From positions 2,686,001 to 2,750,000 of the forward strand of contig JAJTWR010000044.1 of NCBI GenBank assembly GCA_021613335.1: a stretch of DNA of 64,000 bases. Direction: 5' to 3'. Shown here piece after piece: positions 21,972 to 37,441 of the stretch (positions within the stretch are counted from its first letter, which is position 1; every line of letters starts with the position of its first letter). This DNA is from Whitmania pigra. Its lineage: Eukaryota > Annelida > Clitellata > Hirudinida > Haemopidae. The notes below the pieces were generated by a model. That model was not told the origin of the DNA. It did not search any database and worked only from the letters and a program-made list of their open reading frames with translations. The translations under genes and the position numbers were made by a program.

Positions 21972-23280
21972 CAGTGATGGGCAAAATAAATCGCAATCGC
22001 GATTTAAATCGTGATTTAGGCAAGGTTGCGATTCGATTTGAACATTGTTGGATTCGATTTTGGCCTCAGTGATTTTGATTCGATTAGATTTGCCTTTTTT
22101 TGATTCGATTTGCTTTTTCAAATCGAATCATTGAAATAAAGATGGTTATATATTTTTAATTTTGTAGAAATGGTTATAAATTTAAGAATTCTATATCTTT
22201 GGCGTGCTCCCCGTTAAATAAACACTGTTGTAGGTTACATGCTTTTGTTCTACTTGTAGCTTTACCGCGTTTTAAATATGTCCGAGTTAGATAGCAGGAA
22301 ATATGGGATTTTTCTCTTTAGTCCAGTCATCTAGAGCTGTACAAAGATGCAAAATAAAAAGATAAGGAAAGAACAACTCGACAGAGTCATTCGTTGCTGC
22401 CATTCATGGCTGTGGCAGGAGGTATTAATGAAAATTCTCTTTCTCTGACATACAATGATTCCAATCCAAAGCAAAAGGCCCTTACCGAAGGAATAGTGAA
22501 ACATCTTGTAGCCGAAGCAATGCTTCCACTACGCATAGTTGAAAGTTCAGGTTTTGCCTCTTTTATGAGAATTGTGGATCCAAATTATGTTATCCCAAGT
22601 ATAAGGACTATAAATAGAAAATTAACTGGTGTATTGCAGACATTAAGAGACAATTTGAAGAATGAAAATTTTGGAACTACTAATTAATAATAATTTGAGC
22701 GTCAGATGTGTACATGCTTCAACAGATTTGTGGAGCAGCCGTTCATTTGAACCAATTATTGAAGTAAATTTCCACTACTTTGACGAAGGCTTTCAGCTGA
22801 GAACAAAGACACTTCGGGTCCTAACACACAGGAAAAAATATTTGTGCAGCTTTTGAGGAAAGTCAGAGTATGGGTTGCAGAGCATTGACATTGGATATTT
22901 TGTTACTGACAATGCCAGAAACATGTTCAAAGCACAATATTTTCCGAGGAAGCTGCCAGGTTTGCCTTTGATCAAAAGGAAAATAAAAGATTATCTATAT
23001 GTACTGATTATCAGACACCAATTTTTATCAGACACCTCTTTTTGGTTTCAATAAATAAATAAAAAAAAAAAAATAATGAAACTAAAAATGTTGGCTGTTA
23101 ATTTCATTGTGTTTTGCTCGAAAAAATTTGCGAAGATGGGGCAGCAGTAAATTTTGGAAGATTTGATTCGATTTGGAATTTTTTGATTCTATTTGAGATT
23201 TGGTTGTTGAGATTTAAATCATTTTACAAATGATTTGAGATTTGACCATTGAGATTCGATTTGATTTGTGCCCATCACTG
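21972..23280 (+). mobile_element. hAT transposon, perfect 8-bp TSD, defective
   Basis: The direct repeat GCTCTTTC lies at 21964-21971 and 23281-23288. The element begins CAGTGATGGGCA and ends TGCCCATCACTG, a perfect inverted repeat. The subterminal regions are rich in alternating GATTCGATTTG-type words at both ends. It is inserted into the RT of a CR1-like retroposon. At 1.3 kb it is internally deleted. Confidence 0.92.
22394..22856 (+). pseudogene. hAT (ZBED-type) transposase fragment
   Basis: Two overlapping plus-strand frames carry AMLPLRIVESSGFASFMR and YVIPSIRTINRKL, then a frameshift into VRCVHASTDLWSSRSFEP. These match the order of hAT transposase motifs (vv-s.gF..l....p.Y..PSr.ti, then .T.D.WsS). 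The zinc finger, most catalytic residues and the dimerisation end are missing. Confidence 0.75.
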
Positions 23281-24090
23281 GCTCTTTCCAATCACTTCAT
23301 TTCTTCCACAAAAAAGTTGATACAGCCTCTTTGATCATTCTTTCCATTACCTTGCAAACTATAGAGGTTAACCTTACTGGCCTGAAGTTGGATGGCAAAC
23401 TCCTACTTCCATCTTTGAAAAGAGGAACTACTATTGCATCTTTCCAATCTCTTGGTATTATTCCTGAGACAAATAAGTTTGCCAATGCTTCTCCTATAAC
23501 TATTCTTGTCTCAAGTAGTTTAGGATGTCTATGCCAGGGCTCTTGTTTACTTTCAAATTTTCCAGTTGCTTAATTACTCCTGTTTTTGAGAAGTTTACTA
23601 TATCTAACTTTATCTCAATTTCTTGGATTCTCCTTGGCAGTTCTGGCATGTTCGCTATTGTTTCCTTAGTTAAAACTGAATTGAAGTGGCTATTTAATAT
23701 ATTGGCTGTTTCCTCTATTGAATACCCCTTAGCAAACCCTAATAGAAGTTTAAATTTACCTATGTAAATATCACACCATAAGCTCTTTTTAAATTTTTCA
23801 TTTTAAAATTCCTTCCTTTCTATTACTTTGATATGATTCTTAACATAAATTAATACTCCTCCTGCTCCATGTCCATTTACTTTCTGTCCCTCTCTGTCTT
23901 TCCTTAGCATCTTATAGCCATCAATTGCTAGCTCAGAGTTTTGAATACTTTCTTTTGCCCAAGACTCAGTAATGCCAATTATATCTGGCTCCTCCGTATC
24001 AACAATTAGTTCGAAGTCTGTTTTTTTAACATTGCTTAGTATACTTCTAGCGTTGGTATAAATTTCAAAACTCTTACCCTCTATATCGTT

Positions 24091-25155
24091 GCTTAATCTT
24101 CTTCCCTAAAGCAAAAGTTCCAAAAAAGCGATTATTAAATTGATTAACTCATTTTTTCGGTGTTCAACTGACAACGCTTGTATAGTTGAATTCGGCAACA
24201 AATCCACAACGAATCCACAATGAGTCCAATTTTACCGCTAGATATAAGACCCGCGCTGTTGCATAATTAAACTATATTTATATATAACTAAACAATTTAC
24301 AGAGTAATTGCAAGTATTAGCTAAGTGTTTACGCTATAGAAACATCATTAATTATGAATAAAATTTATCTTATACGCATACATATATACACATTATTGTC
24401 CGGCGGGGATAAGCAACTGGGCTATGCACGGGATCCTTGTGGGTTCTTTGACACATTAATGAGCTTCTTTCCCCTGCGGGTCGCGACCCTATTCCGACAT
24501 TTTGCCCGGCCATAACTCGCTTAACTGGGCAAACCGGGCAACCCGACTTCAGACTGCATGGTCCCTGTCTGGCGGTGTTTTGCTGGGTAGTCTTTAACAT
24601 AGCTGAAGTTAGCAGGCACTCAAATTTATTTTCAATTGCGAGATTCTTAACTATAACATTTAGAAACTACATTTCAAAAGATTTTTAAAAATGTAAAATG
24701 GGCCACTTAAGGAAAAATTGGTCTCACAACGTGTATAAATTATAGGGTTATAGAAAATCAAAAGTATTTTCAAGTATTTGTTTTTATATAACAGAAATAG
24801 TAAAAAAGCAAGACATTTAGCAAATATCAAAGTTATATTTTCATTGGACATAAAATTGATGCATTTTTATTATGTCGAACGAATTGCAAAAGGTATTTGC
24901 CCATTTTTTAACGTCAAATAATAAATACATTTTAAATTAATGTTTTTATACAAATTTAAAATTTATCTTTTAAACGCAAAATTGTGTTATCAGTCTCTTT
25001 TGGACTTTAATGAACAATTTCTATAACAAAACAGGCATCGCACGACATAAATTATACATATATTTGTTGTAACGTGGATTACTACAAAATATCCGAAATC
25101 ATCTTGATTGCTTTAGATTCAGTTGTTTTTAATCTTTCTATTTCTAAAAGTAATA
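24091..25155. other. Intergenic upstream of the SAFB gene; GC-rich patch
   Basis: No exon recognised. 24397-24590 is clearly more GC-rich than its surroundings (GTCCGGCGGGGATAAGC, then GGGTCGCGACCC) and may be a retroelement leader or a structured RNA. The rest is AT-rich. The segment just before 25155 is presumably the SAFB promoter/5' UTR. Confidence 0.4.
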
Positions 25156-28100
25156 ATGGCGGATAATACTTCGGAAAATGCGGTATCAAAAAGATTGGTT
25201 GATCTAAGAGTTGTTGATTTAAAGCTAGAACTCGAAAAGAGATCGCTCGAGAAAACCGGGGTAAAACAAGCTCTTTTGGAAAGGTTAAAAAAGGTAATCC
25301 ATTGGCACATCCTTGTTGATTGCTTGAAGTGACTCGAAACCATTGATAGTCGTGTCCCCATTAGTGGACTACTAAATTCTGAATCGAGAGAGCACTAAGA
25401 GCCTCTATGTTGATGATTGAGAGTAATGAACGAATCTTTGATTCTGGTTGTTATTTTGTGTTTTATTTATGTTTTATGAGATTCATGGATTTATTATCCT
25501 CAAAATGGTGTTCCAACTTCTAATAAATTCATATAAAAAATATTTAAATCTTGTGGTAGACAAAATAACGAACTTAAGAATTCGTTATAAGATCCAATTC
25601 GTTGTTCATTATATCGGCTTGTTCGTTATATAGTCCAGGATTCAGTTTAAATTATTTAGCGTGCTTATTATTTATTAAGGGTGTTCACTTCATTTAAAAT
25701 TTTTTTGATTGCTGGAGAACATCCTGATATTTTAGCTTATTTAAAATTTTTTTTAAAGTATTTGAACTTCTTACAATTGTGTTGTGTTGCTTGTTTCTAA
25801 ACTTATGAAGTAAACTTGATTTTAAAATTTAAGGCTTTGTTGGATGAAGGACAAGATCCAGAGAGCTACACATTTCAAGTGTCCACTCCAAATTCAGTCA
25901 AAGTTCCCAGTTAGAATTTACTTATATCAATAGTTATGTGTACGTGATTATGTCTGATTGATTTTATTTTTTTTCTAGAGAAGACGGAATTGTTACAAGT
26001 AAGTTTTAACTGTATTTATATAGATCTATGGCTCCAAATGTTGGTATAAAAATGCTTGTTTTATTAAATCTTTAAGGAGAATGTACCCAGTTGTGAGGAC
26101 ATTGGCTCAGACACTAGTGAGCTCATATCTATTGGATATGAAACAGTTAAGTCGAATAATTCAATATTTTTGTTGTCATGTTCATAGTTATTATCTTAAT
26201 ATTTGCTTGATCAGGACGAAAAGGATCTTTCCCTCGAGATATGCCATATCATTGATGGTAATTTTTGCATTATATTAATTTTTTATTGAGTTGGGCGGAT
26301 ATCTTGGAATGTCTGTGAGTGCGGGAGGTGACGGCCATGTAATAAGAAATTGTCTTTATGTGACATTCATTTCATCCATGCTTAGAAGATATTCCGGAGA
26401 CAGAGGAGGCTAGTTCTCAACCTGATGGAGAATCTGCAAGCATTAAAGAGGCTAAATGTGATCCCAATATCTCTGATGAAGACTTGTCTTTTCAAGATGA
26501 TGATCCTGTCAAACTTTGCATTGATGAGAGTCCATTGAAAATATCTGAAGCTGTTGCAAGATCCCCTTCCCCCGAGAAAGACGAATCTCATAATCAAACT
26601 CTTGAGCCTCCACCAACCTTGTTGAACGAACAAAGTCAATCACCGAAGCCAAATGAAAGCATCTCGGAGTCTTTTGAAATTGAAACAAATGATTTATTGC
26701 CATCCAATGATCTGCATTTATCTCCCTACTTGAGCCAACTCTCAGAGGAGAAGAATTCTGATTCAGAGAAGAAGAATGAAGAACCAAAAAATGTTGATGA
26801 TAAGGATTCAGATAAAGTGGATGAGGCAGTTGAAATTCAATCAACAAAGACCAAAGAACTTCAACCAAATGATGAAGAGACCTCCAAGGTTCACCCTGAC
26901 ACCAAGAAAGATGACAGATCTCTAAAGAATCAACCAAATATTTCAACCAAACCATCTGAAGCTCAATCACAGACTGATTCAAATCTGACAAAGAATGAAA
27001 AAAGGTTTGTCCTTATTATAGTACACATGGGAATTTACCCAAGAATTTATTTTTAAATGTGAATGTTGGTGTACTTCCGACGACATTTACCACGAATTGT
27101 CCGATCTGCATCCACGAAAAAAGGGGTTCCATCAGGACTTTTCATTCCCGAAGAAATCCGACATCAGTATGGATCAAAGGATGATATGGCTTTCTGAGGA
27201 TCCTCCTCTTCAACATTTCTTCCACATCCTCATTATAACCTATCTACAACTTAAAATTCAACTGCTTGGACTCCTGTCATACAACTAACCTTGAGGATTC
27301 ATTTAAAGAAATTAGGAGGACTTCTCGCAGGATTTTTATCAAAAGATGCAACAAAAAATATACATCACATTTATGGCATATTATTTAAAATATGACAGCA
27401 AAATTTATGGAAATAATCATTTTCTGCTTTTAGTGTTTGACGTGTGATTAATTCAGAATGACTATTAATTACAATAATTATTTTTCAGCTCAACTCAGAC
27501 CTCAACGAAGCCTCGAGGCAATGGTGATTTATTATGATCTTTATTTGCAATTAAAAGAATTATTGTGTACAAGCGTAATACATTAATATGTTTGAAGGAA
27601 ACTAGTATGTAATTTTCTTATATCAGAGTCCAAGACATCTGGCCATAATCTGTGGGTCAGTGGACTTTCTTCATCGACTCGTGCAACAGACCTGAAGAAT
27701 CTGTTCAGCAGGTATGGAAAGGTATGGAAATACTTTCAAGGTTTATTTGTACTTTCTCGATGTAACTCATACCTGTTCTTGCTCAACTGTGGCATGAGAA
27801 TGCAGTTCATGTTTTCCACAATGTTTACTTTTTGTTTGTTTTTAGGTCACAGGAGCCAAAGTTGTCACAAATGCCAAAAGTCCTGGATCAAAATGCTATG
27901 GCTTTGTGACGATGACATCTAGTGACGAAGCTTCAAAGTGTATTCAGCACCTTCATCGTACTGAACTTCATGGTCGAATGATTTCTGTGGAAAGGGTGAG
28001 TTATCTACCACGCATTTGTCCCTTCAAAGAAATTTTTTCAGCTATTGTCATTTGACACTTTTTATCACTTAATTGTTTGACAATTATTCAAAATAATTGT

Positions 28101-30459
28101 TACTTTCTTCTTCAGGCCAAAGCCGATCCATCTCAGGTGACAATGGATAAGAAGCCAAACCAATCTGACACGGACAAAGGTTGTGCAAACATTTTATCGA
28201 TAAGTCAGCAGAGTGACCGATGCATGTTTCGATGTGTGATTTGGTTTGTTATTATATTACAACTCAGGGAAAGGAAACGAGGACCGAAACAAGCATGAAT
28301 CATCGAGCAAGTCGACTCAGCAGAGTTCGACGCAGGAGAGGAGCAGAGATAAGAAGGAGGCGTCTACTAAATCTTCAAACACAGAAAGGAAGCCAGGTTA
28401 TAAAACGGGCTTTTTTAAGTGTTATGCTTATGTTATAACTCATTACTTATTAGTATTTTTTATTTCTGCATGTTTCTTTATTGTCGGTCTACAGCAATTT
28501 TATGAGATCCTAAACATTACAGAGAAGTCAACAAACAGGTCATCGAGAAGGAGGAGTAAGGAACATCAGAGTTCTGATCCATCGAGGGATATCTTGACTC
28601 TTGATAAAATAAGGGTGAGTGGTGACAATTTTTATTGATGATAATAACAGCAATAATAGCAGTAACGATAAACAAGCGAAGTTATTGGAATTAAAGTGAT
28701 AAAATGAAACAACAGGAAGAACGAGAAAGAGAGAGGGTGAGACAATGGGAGAGGATGAAGAGAAAGGAAGAGAGGAGGCAACAGGTGATGCTGCAGAGAG
28801 AAAGAGACAGACAGAGGGAAGTTGAGAGGCTGCAGAGGGATGAAGCAGGGAGACTGGCCAGAGAAAGAGAGAAATTAAGGTATGTTTATCATTAATCTGT
28901 GGTTAGGTGCTGTGCGATGATGATTCAGAAAATTTTGCAAATTAGTGCTCACTTACATCACCATCCGGTAATATAAATGTAAATGAAATATAAATTACTG
29001 GTCAAAAGCTTGTCATTGCTTCTCACGATTGGTTAATTTATTATTCAAAGGCTTGAAAAGCAGAGGTTGGAGTTGGATAGGTTGAAGGCTGAAAGGGAAC
29101 GAGTTGCTCTGGAAAGGGAGAAGCAGAGGAGAGAGAGGGAGAGACTCGAGGAGGAAAGAGAGCAACGGAGGAGAGAATTGCAGAGACACGAGTTCGTTGG
29201 CCATTATATTCTTCTCCTGAAATGATTTTTAATATCTTTGTAAGATTTATCTGGAAAAATTAAAAAAACATTTCATTTAAAGAATTGCTAAAATGGTACA
29301 TTGTATAAATAATGATGTAGACAAGTGTGGTGCTTGTCTGCTAAGCATTGAATCATTCTTTTGTAATTGCTTAGAAGAGGTACTAAGCGTCCTGCTGATT
29401 CATCATCGTACTGGCCAGAGAGCAAGAGGGCAGCACCATCGCCTCATTCGTTGAGGTTGTCTCATTCTGTTTATTATATTATAAATTTAATTTAATAGTC
29501 AAAATTATTATTAATCTTACCTTTAACTTATATTTGCATTTATTTTCAGGACTGGGGTGCATCATAAATCAGAATCAACTCAAAGGGATACATCCCAATT
29601 CTTTGACAAGAAAAGGGATGAAAGAGTCAAGCATGGAGAGAAGATAAGGTTACATGTCATACAACTTTTATTTCCCTCCCATATTTAATCATTCATTAAT
29701 TGTATCATTCAATAATTTGAAGTTCGAGAAGGGATATTGAGATAGTCGTTGATCCTGGAAAGACTTCAAGGAAAGCCAGTTCACCAAAGATCGCTTGGAG
29801 ACCTTGCAGCAAGTTGAGCACCAGCCCCACGAGGCATCATTCCTCACGAGGTTTTCTTATTGACATTTTTCTCAGATATTTTCTTTTTAACACATACTGA
29901 ATTCATAAGAACATACCTAAAGTTTCTTTTATGATGCTCTTTGAAATTTCTTTTTATTTAGCAGATGGAAATGTTATTTTCTTAAGATTGATGCTGCTAT
30001 GTTAGCATCATTTGTTGTAATGTAAATCCATCATATTTTTGCAGATGTTGGAACATTTGCTGGAGAAAGCCAGGATTGGCATACAACTTCATCAACTAAC
30101 AGGAGCAGAACTTATGGTGAGAACAAATTTACATAAAGCTCTTTTGTTTTGAGACAGGCACCTCTGATGCTATGCATAAGACTGCCTTACAAATTAGCTG
30201 TTATAATTAGTACATTTTGAAAATTTCTTTTGTTGTAGAAAACTCATCTGCTTATGGCCAGCACTGGTCTGATAGCAGGCAGATGTTGGGTACTTCAAGG
30301 ACTTGGTCTTCAAACAATGCAGCTTCAAATTCATCGAGTCTTGGAACGAGAGGATCCTTCCTCGCCAGTGCCAGCATTTTGATGAGTAGTGGAAGGGTTA
30401 ATTCTGATACATCAAGATATGAGGGGTATAAAAACATTTCTTCTTCAAGAAGATACTGA
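25156..30459 (+). CDS. safb: Scaffold attachment factor B-type protein (SAP + RRM)
   Basis: Nineteen exons join without a frame break to 811 aa: 25156-25293, 25834-25909, 25979-25998, 26077-26145, 26215-26257, 26386-27004, 27489-27523, 27627-27721, 27846-27995, 28116-28179, 28268-28396, 28523-28614, 28716-28879, 29051-29191, 29375-29455, 29550-29648, 29723-29850, 30045-30116 and 30239-30459. The N terminus holds a SAP domain ([20 protein letters not shown]). A long acidic Ser/Glu region follows in the 619-nt exon. The RRM has RNP2 LWVSGL and RNP1 CYGFVTM, with [20 protein letters not shown] and [11 protein letters not shown] as in SAFB/SLTM. Then come a Lys/Ser-rich stretch, a long Arg/Glu coiled-coil region, and a Ser/Gly/Arg/Tyr-rich tail ending SSRRY. 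SAFB proteins bind scaffold DNA and RNA in the nucleus and affect transcription and splicing. An in-frame upstream Met (25123) is less likely as start. Confidence 0.93.
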
Positions 30460-33369
30460 ATAAATATGTTATGTTTTAGTTTGTTTTCACTAAAATGTTT
30501 TTAGTGTTTGCTGTGAAAATGTTGAACTTAATCACTTTTTATTGCATTGGGAATGAAAGAATTTTGTGAAGTTTGGTTTTTAAGATGTTGTTTGGACAGA
30601 TTGAGTAAACTGACTGAACATGCCCTTAATCTCGTGACAAGATTTCGCAATTTCCATTTCAATGTCGGGGAATGTGACTGCTTTGAAAACAAATTAATTC
30701 AGTCGTGGCAGGATTTTGTATCGCCGTGATTTAATCGCTTCCTTCATAAATCAACGAAGAATAAGTAGGTTCGTTTGTTGGCGGTTTATCATTCTTGTCG
30801 TTAATAGCTCGAGCTTGGTGGAGGCTGTTGTTTATTGGATGTTTCAATAGCTCAGCGAGATTTTGGGAGAAAGTACCAAATAAATGTTTGTCAGCAGTTG
30901 CTGGACGTTGCACGAATGATCACATAATATTGGTTCGTTTGCGTGGCACGTTATTCAGAGCGCCAAAGATACTCGGTTTTTCCTGAAGAAATGGGTCTTC
31001 AGTTGACTTGTGTTTAGCCGATGATGCGGAAAAACTTTTTTAATCGTTCTTATCATCTGCAGGTTGCCCCCCTTGGAAAATGCTGAAATGGCGTCCCTGC
31101 AAAATTGATTGTATCCAGGAATCATTGTCGTTATTACGCCTTTCACCTATAACATTTATATTTAAGACATTTTTGAAGCACATCTCACACTCGCAATTTC
31201 TTAGTTAATTTTAAATTAGAAAACATAAGACATATTGTCATGTTTTTAAATGATTTATTTTGTAACGTTATTTGAGTTTCTCAATATTGAAACAGTTTCA
31301 GTGAGATGGAAGTGCTTGCTAAATTCAACATGCAACAACCAGCAAACACGCTCACTAGCAAACAAAAACTTAACGGAGAACGAGAGATATGAACACATCC
31401 TTATCGTGTACTTTTTATTTGTGTAATGTACAATATTAACTAACATTATTAGTTAGCTGCACCAAGTTCCGACCGCAGCTGCAACTTTGTGTCCAGCCAG
31501 CCTGTCGCTAAAGGGCAAATTATCGCCGCAAGCACGTTTACGACATCGGACGTTATAATAGTCGAAAAATGCTCGAGAAAAGCATCTTGCTCAAAATTAT
31601 ATGTGGGGTTAAGGAAAAGGTTTTGTCAAAACTACGTCTGTAAAAAATATTAAGTTCTCAGTGTCTTAGGCGACCCCAGGCAAAAACAGGTTGAGAACCG
31701 CTGCATTAGAGTCATTCAACATCTCTACAAACCTGCTGGTGCAAGCCATGTTCAAAGCTCGTCCTTATTGCGCAACACCATACACAACTATGTAGAACAT
31801 GATGTAATATACTTATAGACTGCGCTGTTGATTGATGGGGGTGACATGTGAAAGAAACTTTATCATGTTTGAATCCTGCATAACAGAAGGATTCCAAATT
31901 GATTTAATTCAAAGCTTGACATAGAGATTTCTGGTTTGTAGGTTAAAGGATGAAATTGGGAAATTAATTTAATTAAAAATCGGTCTTTTAAATTGTAACA
32001 CATTAAGGCATTTAAGCGAAGTTTTCTAAGTTATAAAATAAGTTTAGTGAGGTGATACAGAAATGGAAAAAGTTCGCTCAGCATTCCGAACGTTCTCCGA
32101 CATTAGCTTACAATTTGTTTTCATGCAAGCAAAGCATACCCAATAACGTGAATAATGCTTTGGAGAATCATCCATACTCCCTTCAAACTGTGTCCCTGGA
32201 ATATCCGATATCGATTTTGAAAGGTGGTATATTTAATAACACTCAATACTTGGTTCAGACCAATCGTACTTTGCCGAGTAACCTAAACACTAACCGCCTT
32301 TAAAGTTCTTCAAAAATCTAAAATTCTCTGTAATTATTAGAGTGTGTATATCCTGAGCTCTTGAGTAAGTATTTGTCAGGTCGTAAAATTACTTCATTTC
32401 AAAAGCAAATTATCTTGGCTTCAGAATAACAATTACGGGCACGTGACTAATTTGCTTTCATGTTTGCTTGTTATGGGAACAAAACGGCTAAACAGACTTC
32501 TAAAAGTCATTTGTTTATTTAGCTGGAAAAGGGTTTATGTAATACCCACTTTACATTTTAACAATAACTTCCTCGGGAGAGCTCTTCAGTTAGAGATTTT
32601 CGTTCCTCTTGGGAGGGGGCCGAAAACCTTCTGAGATCATCACCAATTCCGTAATAGATCAACTTTTTTTAAAATTCAAACAGCTTTTTTAATGGTTCCT
32701 TGAGTTAGGAATGGATATGATTTTTAATGGTATTATTGTGGGGATCAATTTAATGACGCAGTCAGCATTTTAAACATCTCAAAGTTTATAAATACTCTGC
32801 AAACATGAATTTACTGTTTTCAGAAGCACATCAAGCATTCAATAAAATATCTAAGTCTAGCAAATTCTGTCCACCATGCAATTCTTAAACATCACAGGCT
32901 GAGTAATGACAGCTAATCTTGGAACTACAAAGGAGTATTTTCATCCTGATGATGATGACGATGATGACTAGACTTGAAATACACATCAAATAAAACTTGA
33001 ATGCACAAAATCGTTTCCAATTGTTTCCCTGAATCCCAGACCACTAGTCATGATTTTGTCCTTCAAACAATGACGAAACTATTAACACAATGCTGATCTA
33101 ATCGATGACTATTGTTAACAATTCTAAGTATTTCCTCCACAAATTTATAAAATGAATGGAACGCGGCCACTTAATCTTCTCGAATCTCGTCATTGTTATC
33201 GCTTGTCTCAAAAGTCCGCCTCTTTACCTGCCTACAGTTGAAGTTTTGATTGCGTGATCTCGTGGCGCTTGTTGTAGTTTTTCGAAGTGTTCGACGGGTT
33301 ACCATTAAATTCGATTAAGATAGATTTATCACTTTAACAAACGTCGAACTTGAACTGAGCACATTAGAA
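30460..33369. other. Intergenic between SAFB and LIM genes
   Basis: No supported exon. ATGGCGTCCCTG ending at 31097 and GGTTGAGAACCGCTG near 31690-31704 (reverse complement CAGCGGTTCTCAACC) are hAT/MITE-type ends. A short GATGATGATGACGATGAT run lies at 32948. The last few hundred bases probably hold the LIM-gene promoter. Confidence 0.4.
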
Positions 33370-34408
33370 ATGGGAAAGCTTACGTTTGGCCAAACAGGTG
33401 AGCTTGATTAAGCTAACGTTTTCGATAGTCTCGAAATATATCTTAGATATTTTAGTCGACTGAAAGTATATTTTAAAATTTAAGGATTGTCGTATCAATG
33501 TAACAAAGTTGAGGTAAAAGTCGATGGTGCCCCAAAATGTCCGAGATGCCAACAAAGGGTTTATTTTAACGAAGAGAAAAAAGCTGCTGGTAAAACATGG
33601 CACAGCAAGTGCTTCACTTGTGGTGAGTAAAGTACCTGATTTTTGTTAGTGAAGTGTGCAAACTTTATAAAAGTAAGTCATTCAAAACTTAAATGGTAAT
33701 TGTGAAACAGAGAATTGCAAGAAATCTCTTGACAGCACCAATTTTAATCAGCATAATGGAGACCAAATACTCTGTACAAATTGTTATCGAAAGATGCATG
33801 GCCCTCAGGTTTATGGCTTTGTCGCCGGAGCTGTGCTTCCAACAGCTGCAGATGTTGCTGTTAAAAATGGGACTGCGAGACTAGAAGATATAAGAAGAAG
33901 TTCGTCATCATCAGATATTTTAGAGAAAAATGGACCTGATGCTTGTGGTAGGTGCTCAAAAAGGGTCTATTTTGCTGAAGAAGTAAGAGTTGGAAAAAAA
34001 AAGTGGCATAAGTTTTGCCTAAGATGTGGTTGGTTAATTATTGCTTAACTCATTTGATAAAGTCTTGTATTTTTTTAATCCCATTCTAAATTTTCAGGCC
34101 ATTGCAACAAGTCCATTGAACCAGGAAAATGTAATGAACATGATGGGGAATTGTTCTGTCAATCCTGTTATGGCCGTTTCTTTGGACCGAGGGGATATGG
34201 TTATGCTTCTGGAAATGGGAGTATTCTGACTTCTGAAGTTCAACCAGAAGTTTATTTTGGAACAGGAGACAATGCAAGAAGATATTCATGTTTAGAAGAC
34301 TGTGAATCATACCCAGAACAATGGTTAGATTCAATCTCAGTGTACTCACATGAAAATACTCATTTGACATTTTTTTTACAGGATAACCAATGGCAACTCC
34401 AATCCTAG
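33370..34408 (+). CDS. Cysteine-rich (CRP/CSRP-type) two-LIM protein
   Basis: Four exons: 33370-33397, 33485-33622, 33711-34028 and 34098-34408, in frame, 264 aa if the last exon is read through. LIM1: CPRCQQRVYFNEEKKA, then GKTWHSKCFTCENC and CTNCYRKMHGPQVYGF. The linker is Ser-rich (RRSSSSSDI). LIM2: CGRCSKRVYFAEEVRV, KKWHKFCLRCGHCNKS and FCQSCYGRFFGPRGYGY. The CxxC-HxxC-CxxC-CxxC zinc ligands are all present, and GPxGYGY after each LIM is a CRP hallmark. CRP proteins bridge alpha-actinin, actin filaments and nuclear factors, often in muscle. The C-terminal part after GYASG is unusual. An AG at 34381 followed by an ITNGNSNPSSRYY frame suggests an alternative last exon, so the 3' end is uncertain. 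Confidence 0.85.
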
Positions 34409-35323
34409 CTCAAGATATTATTCTCATAATGGAACTCAGGTATGGAATGAATATCATTCCCTGCAGTCCAACAAATCTTGAATCTTCCTCCTCAACTTGC
34501 CCTAGTGCAGTTCTCTGCATGTTCATACTTGTATATTTGTTGGTTATTAAACTTTCAATGGCAACTTTGTGATAAAATTGGTCTCGACATTTCTGAATGA
34601 CCATAACAGTCAGAGATTGCAATATAATTACGTTGACTTATTTTATGATGCTAAGCTTCTAGTGGTGATCAGCACTACTAGTGTTTCTTGCTTTTGCCCC
34701 CGTGACGGGCTCGTTGCAATGGCATATTGAACCCTCCAATTTTAGTTTCCTTTTTAAGTTTTAATTATTAATTGACCACCATCAGTTGCAGACAATCATT
34801 TTTGGTTGATTGGTAGTCCATTGAAAAAAAAATTGAATGTTGAGCTGGTGGCACCCAGCATGTTTCACAAAGAAGAGGGGTTTAAGCGGGCCATGAAAAC
34901 AGTTTGTACAAATTGCATGTAAACTGGGTACCCTACAACAACCATAAATTGTTTCATGCGCCTCTGAATTACCCTTAAAATCTGGTTGAATCCTCGAGTG
35001 GACCGGATTCGTTAGTTACACTGTTGGGCAGCTGCTCCATACTCCTCAAAAACAATCCCTCACTGCACAGTAACCCTAATCCAAAGTTAGGTCGAAGTAA
35101 TTGCTTTGCAATTTACAGTGCCTTGATAAATTCGACAAAACTCAACACTGTTTTATATCTGGCAACAAAACCAACAATCAAGATGTCTATGAAATACAAA
35201 CTCAACTTCTTAAAATCTTCAGTTCTCACATAAATTAAATAAATGAAGACCTGAGGTAAATTCAGTCCATGAAAAGTTGGCCTTAACGACTCTCAACTGC
35301 AAAAAATTAAGCATCAGAATATC
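34409..35323. other. Intergenic between LIM and DDX39B genes (convergent)
   Basis: No separate gene seen. 34381-34440 may be an alternative last exon of the LIM gene. The remainder should hold the two 3' UTRs. Confidence 0.4.

Positions 35324-37441
<2,118 letters not shown>

Larger units (their letters stand above)
21940..24090 (-). mobile_element. CR1/L2-like non-LTR retroposon, truncated, split by a hAT
   Basis: Read on the minus strand from about 24090. It starts with a piece of the apurinic endonuclease domain (IYTNARSILSNVKKTDF, then PDIIGITESWAKES and GAGGVLIYVKNHIK). After a gap comes the linker before RT (HFNSVLTKETIANMPELP, KQLENLKVNKSPG) and RT motifs IPRDWKDAIVVPLFKDG and FRPVRLTSIVCKVMERMI. 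The frame continues on the far side of the inserted hAT as IGKSQHGFTK, showing that the hAT landed inside RT. The rest of RT is lost. Clade assignment is tentative. Confidence 0.75.

Noticed and set aside
28220..28438. Arg-rich plus-strand ORF in another frame of the SAFB gene
   Set aside because: The other frame carries the continuous spliced SAFB reading frame; the Arg-rich one comes from the same repetitive codons.
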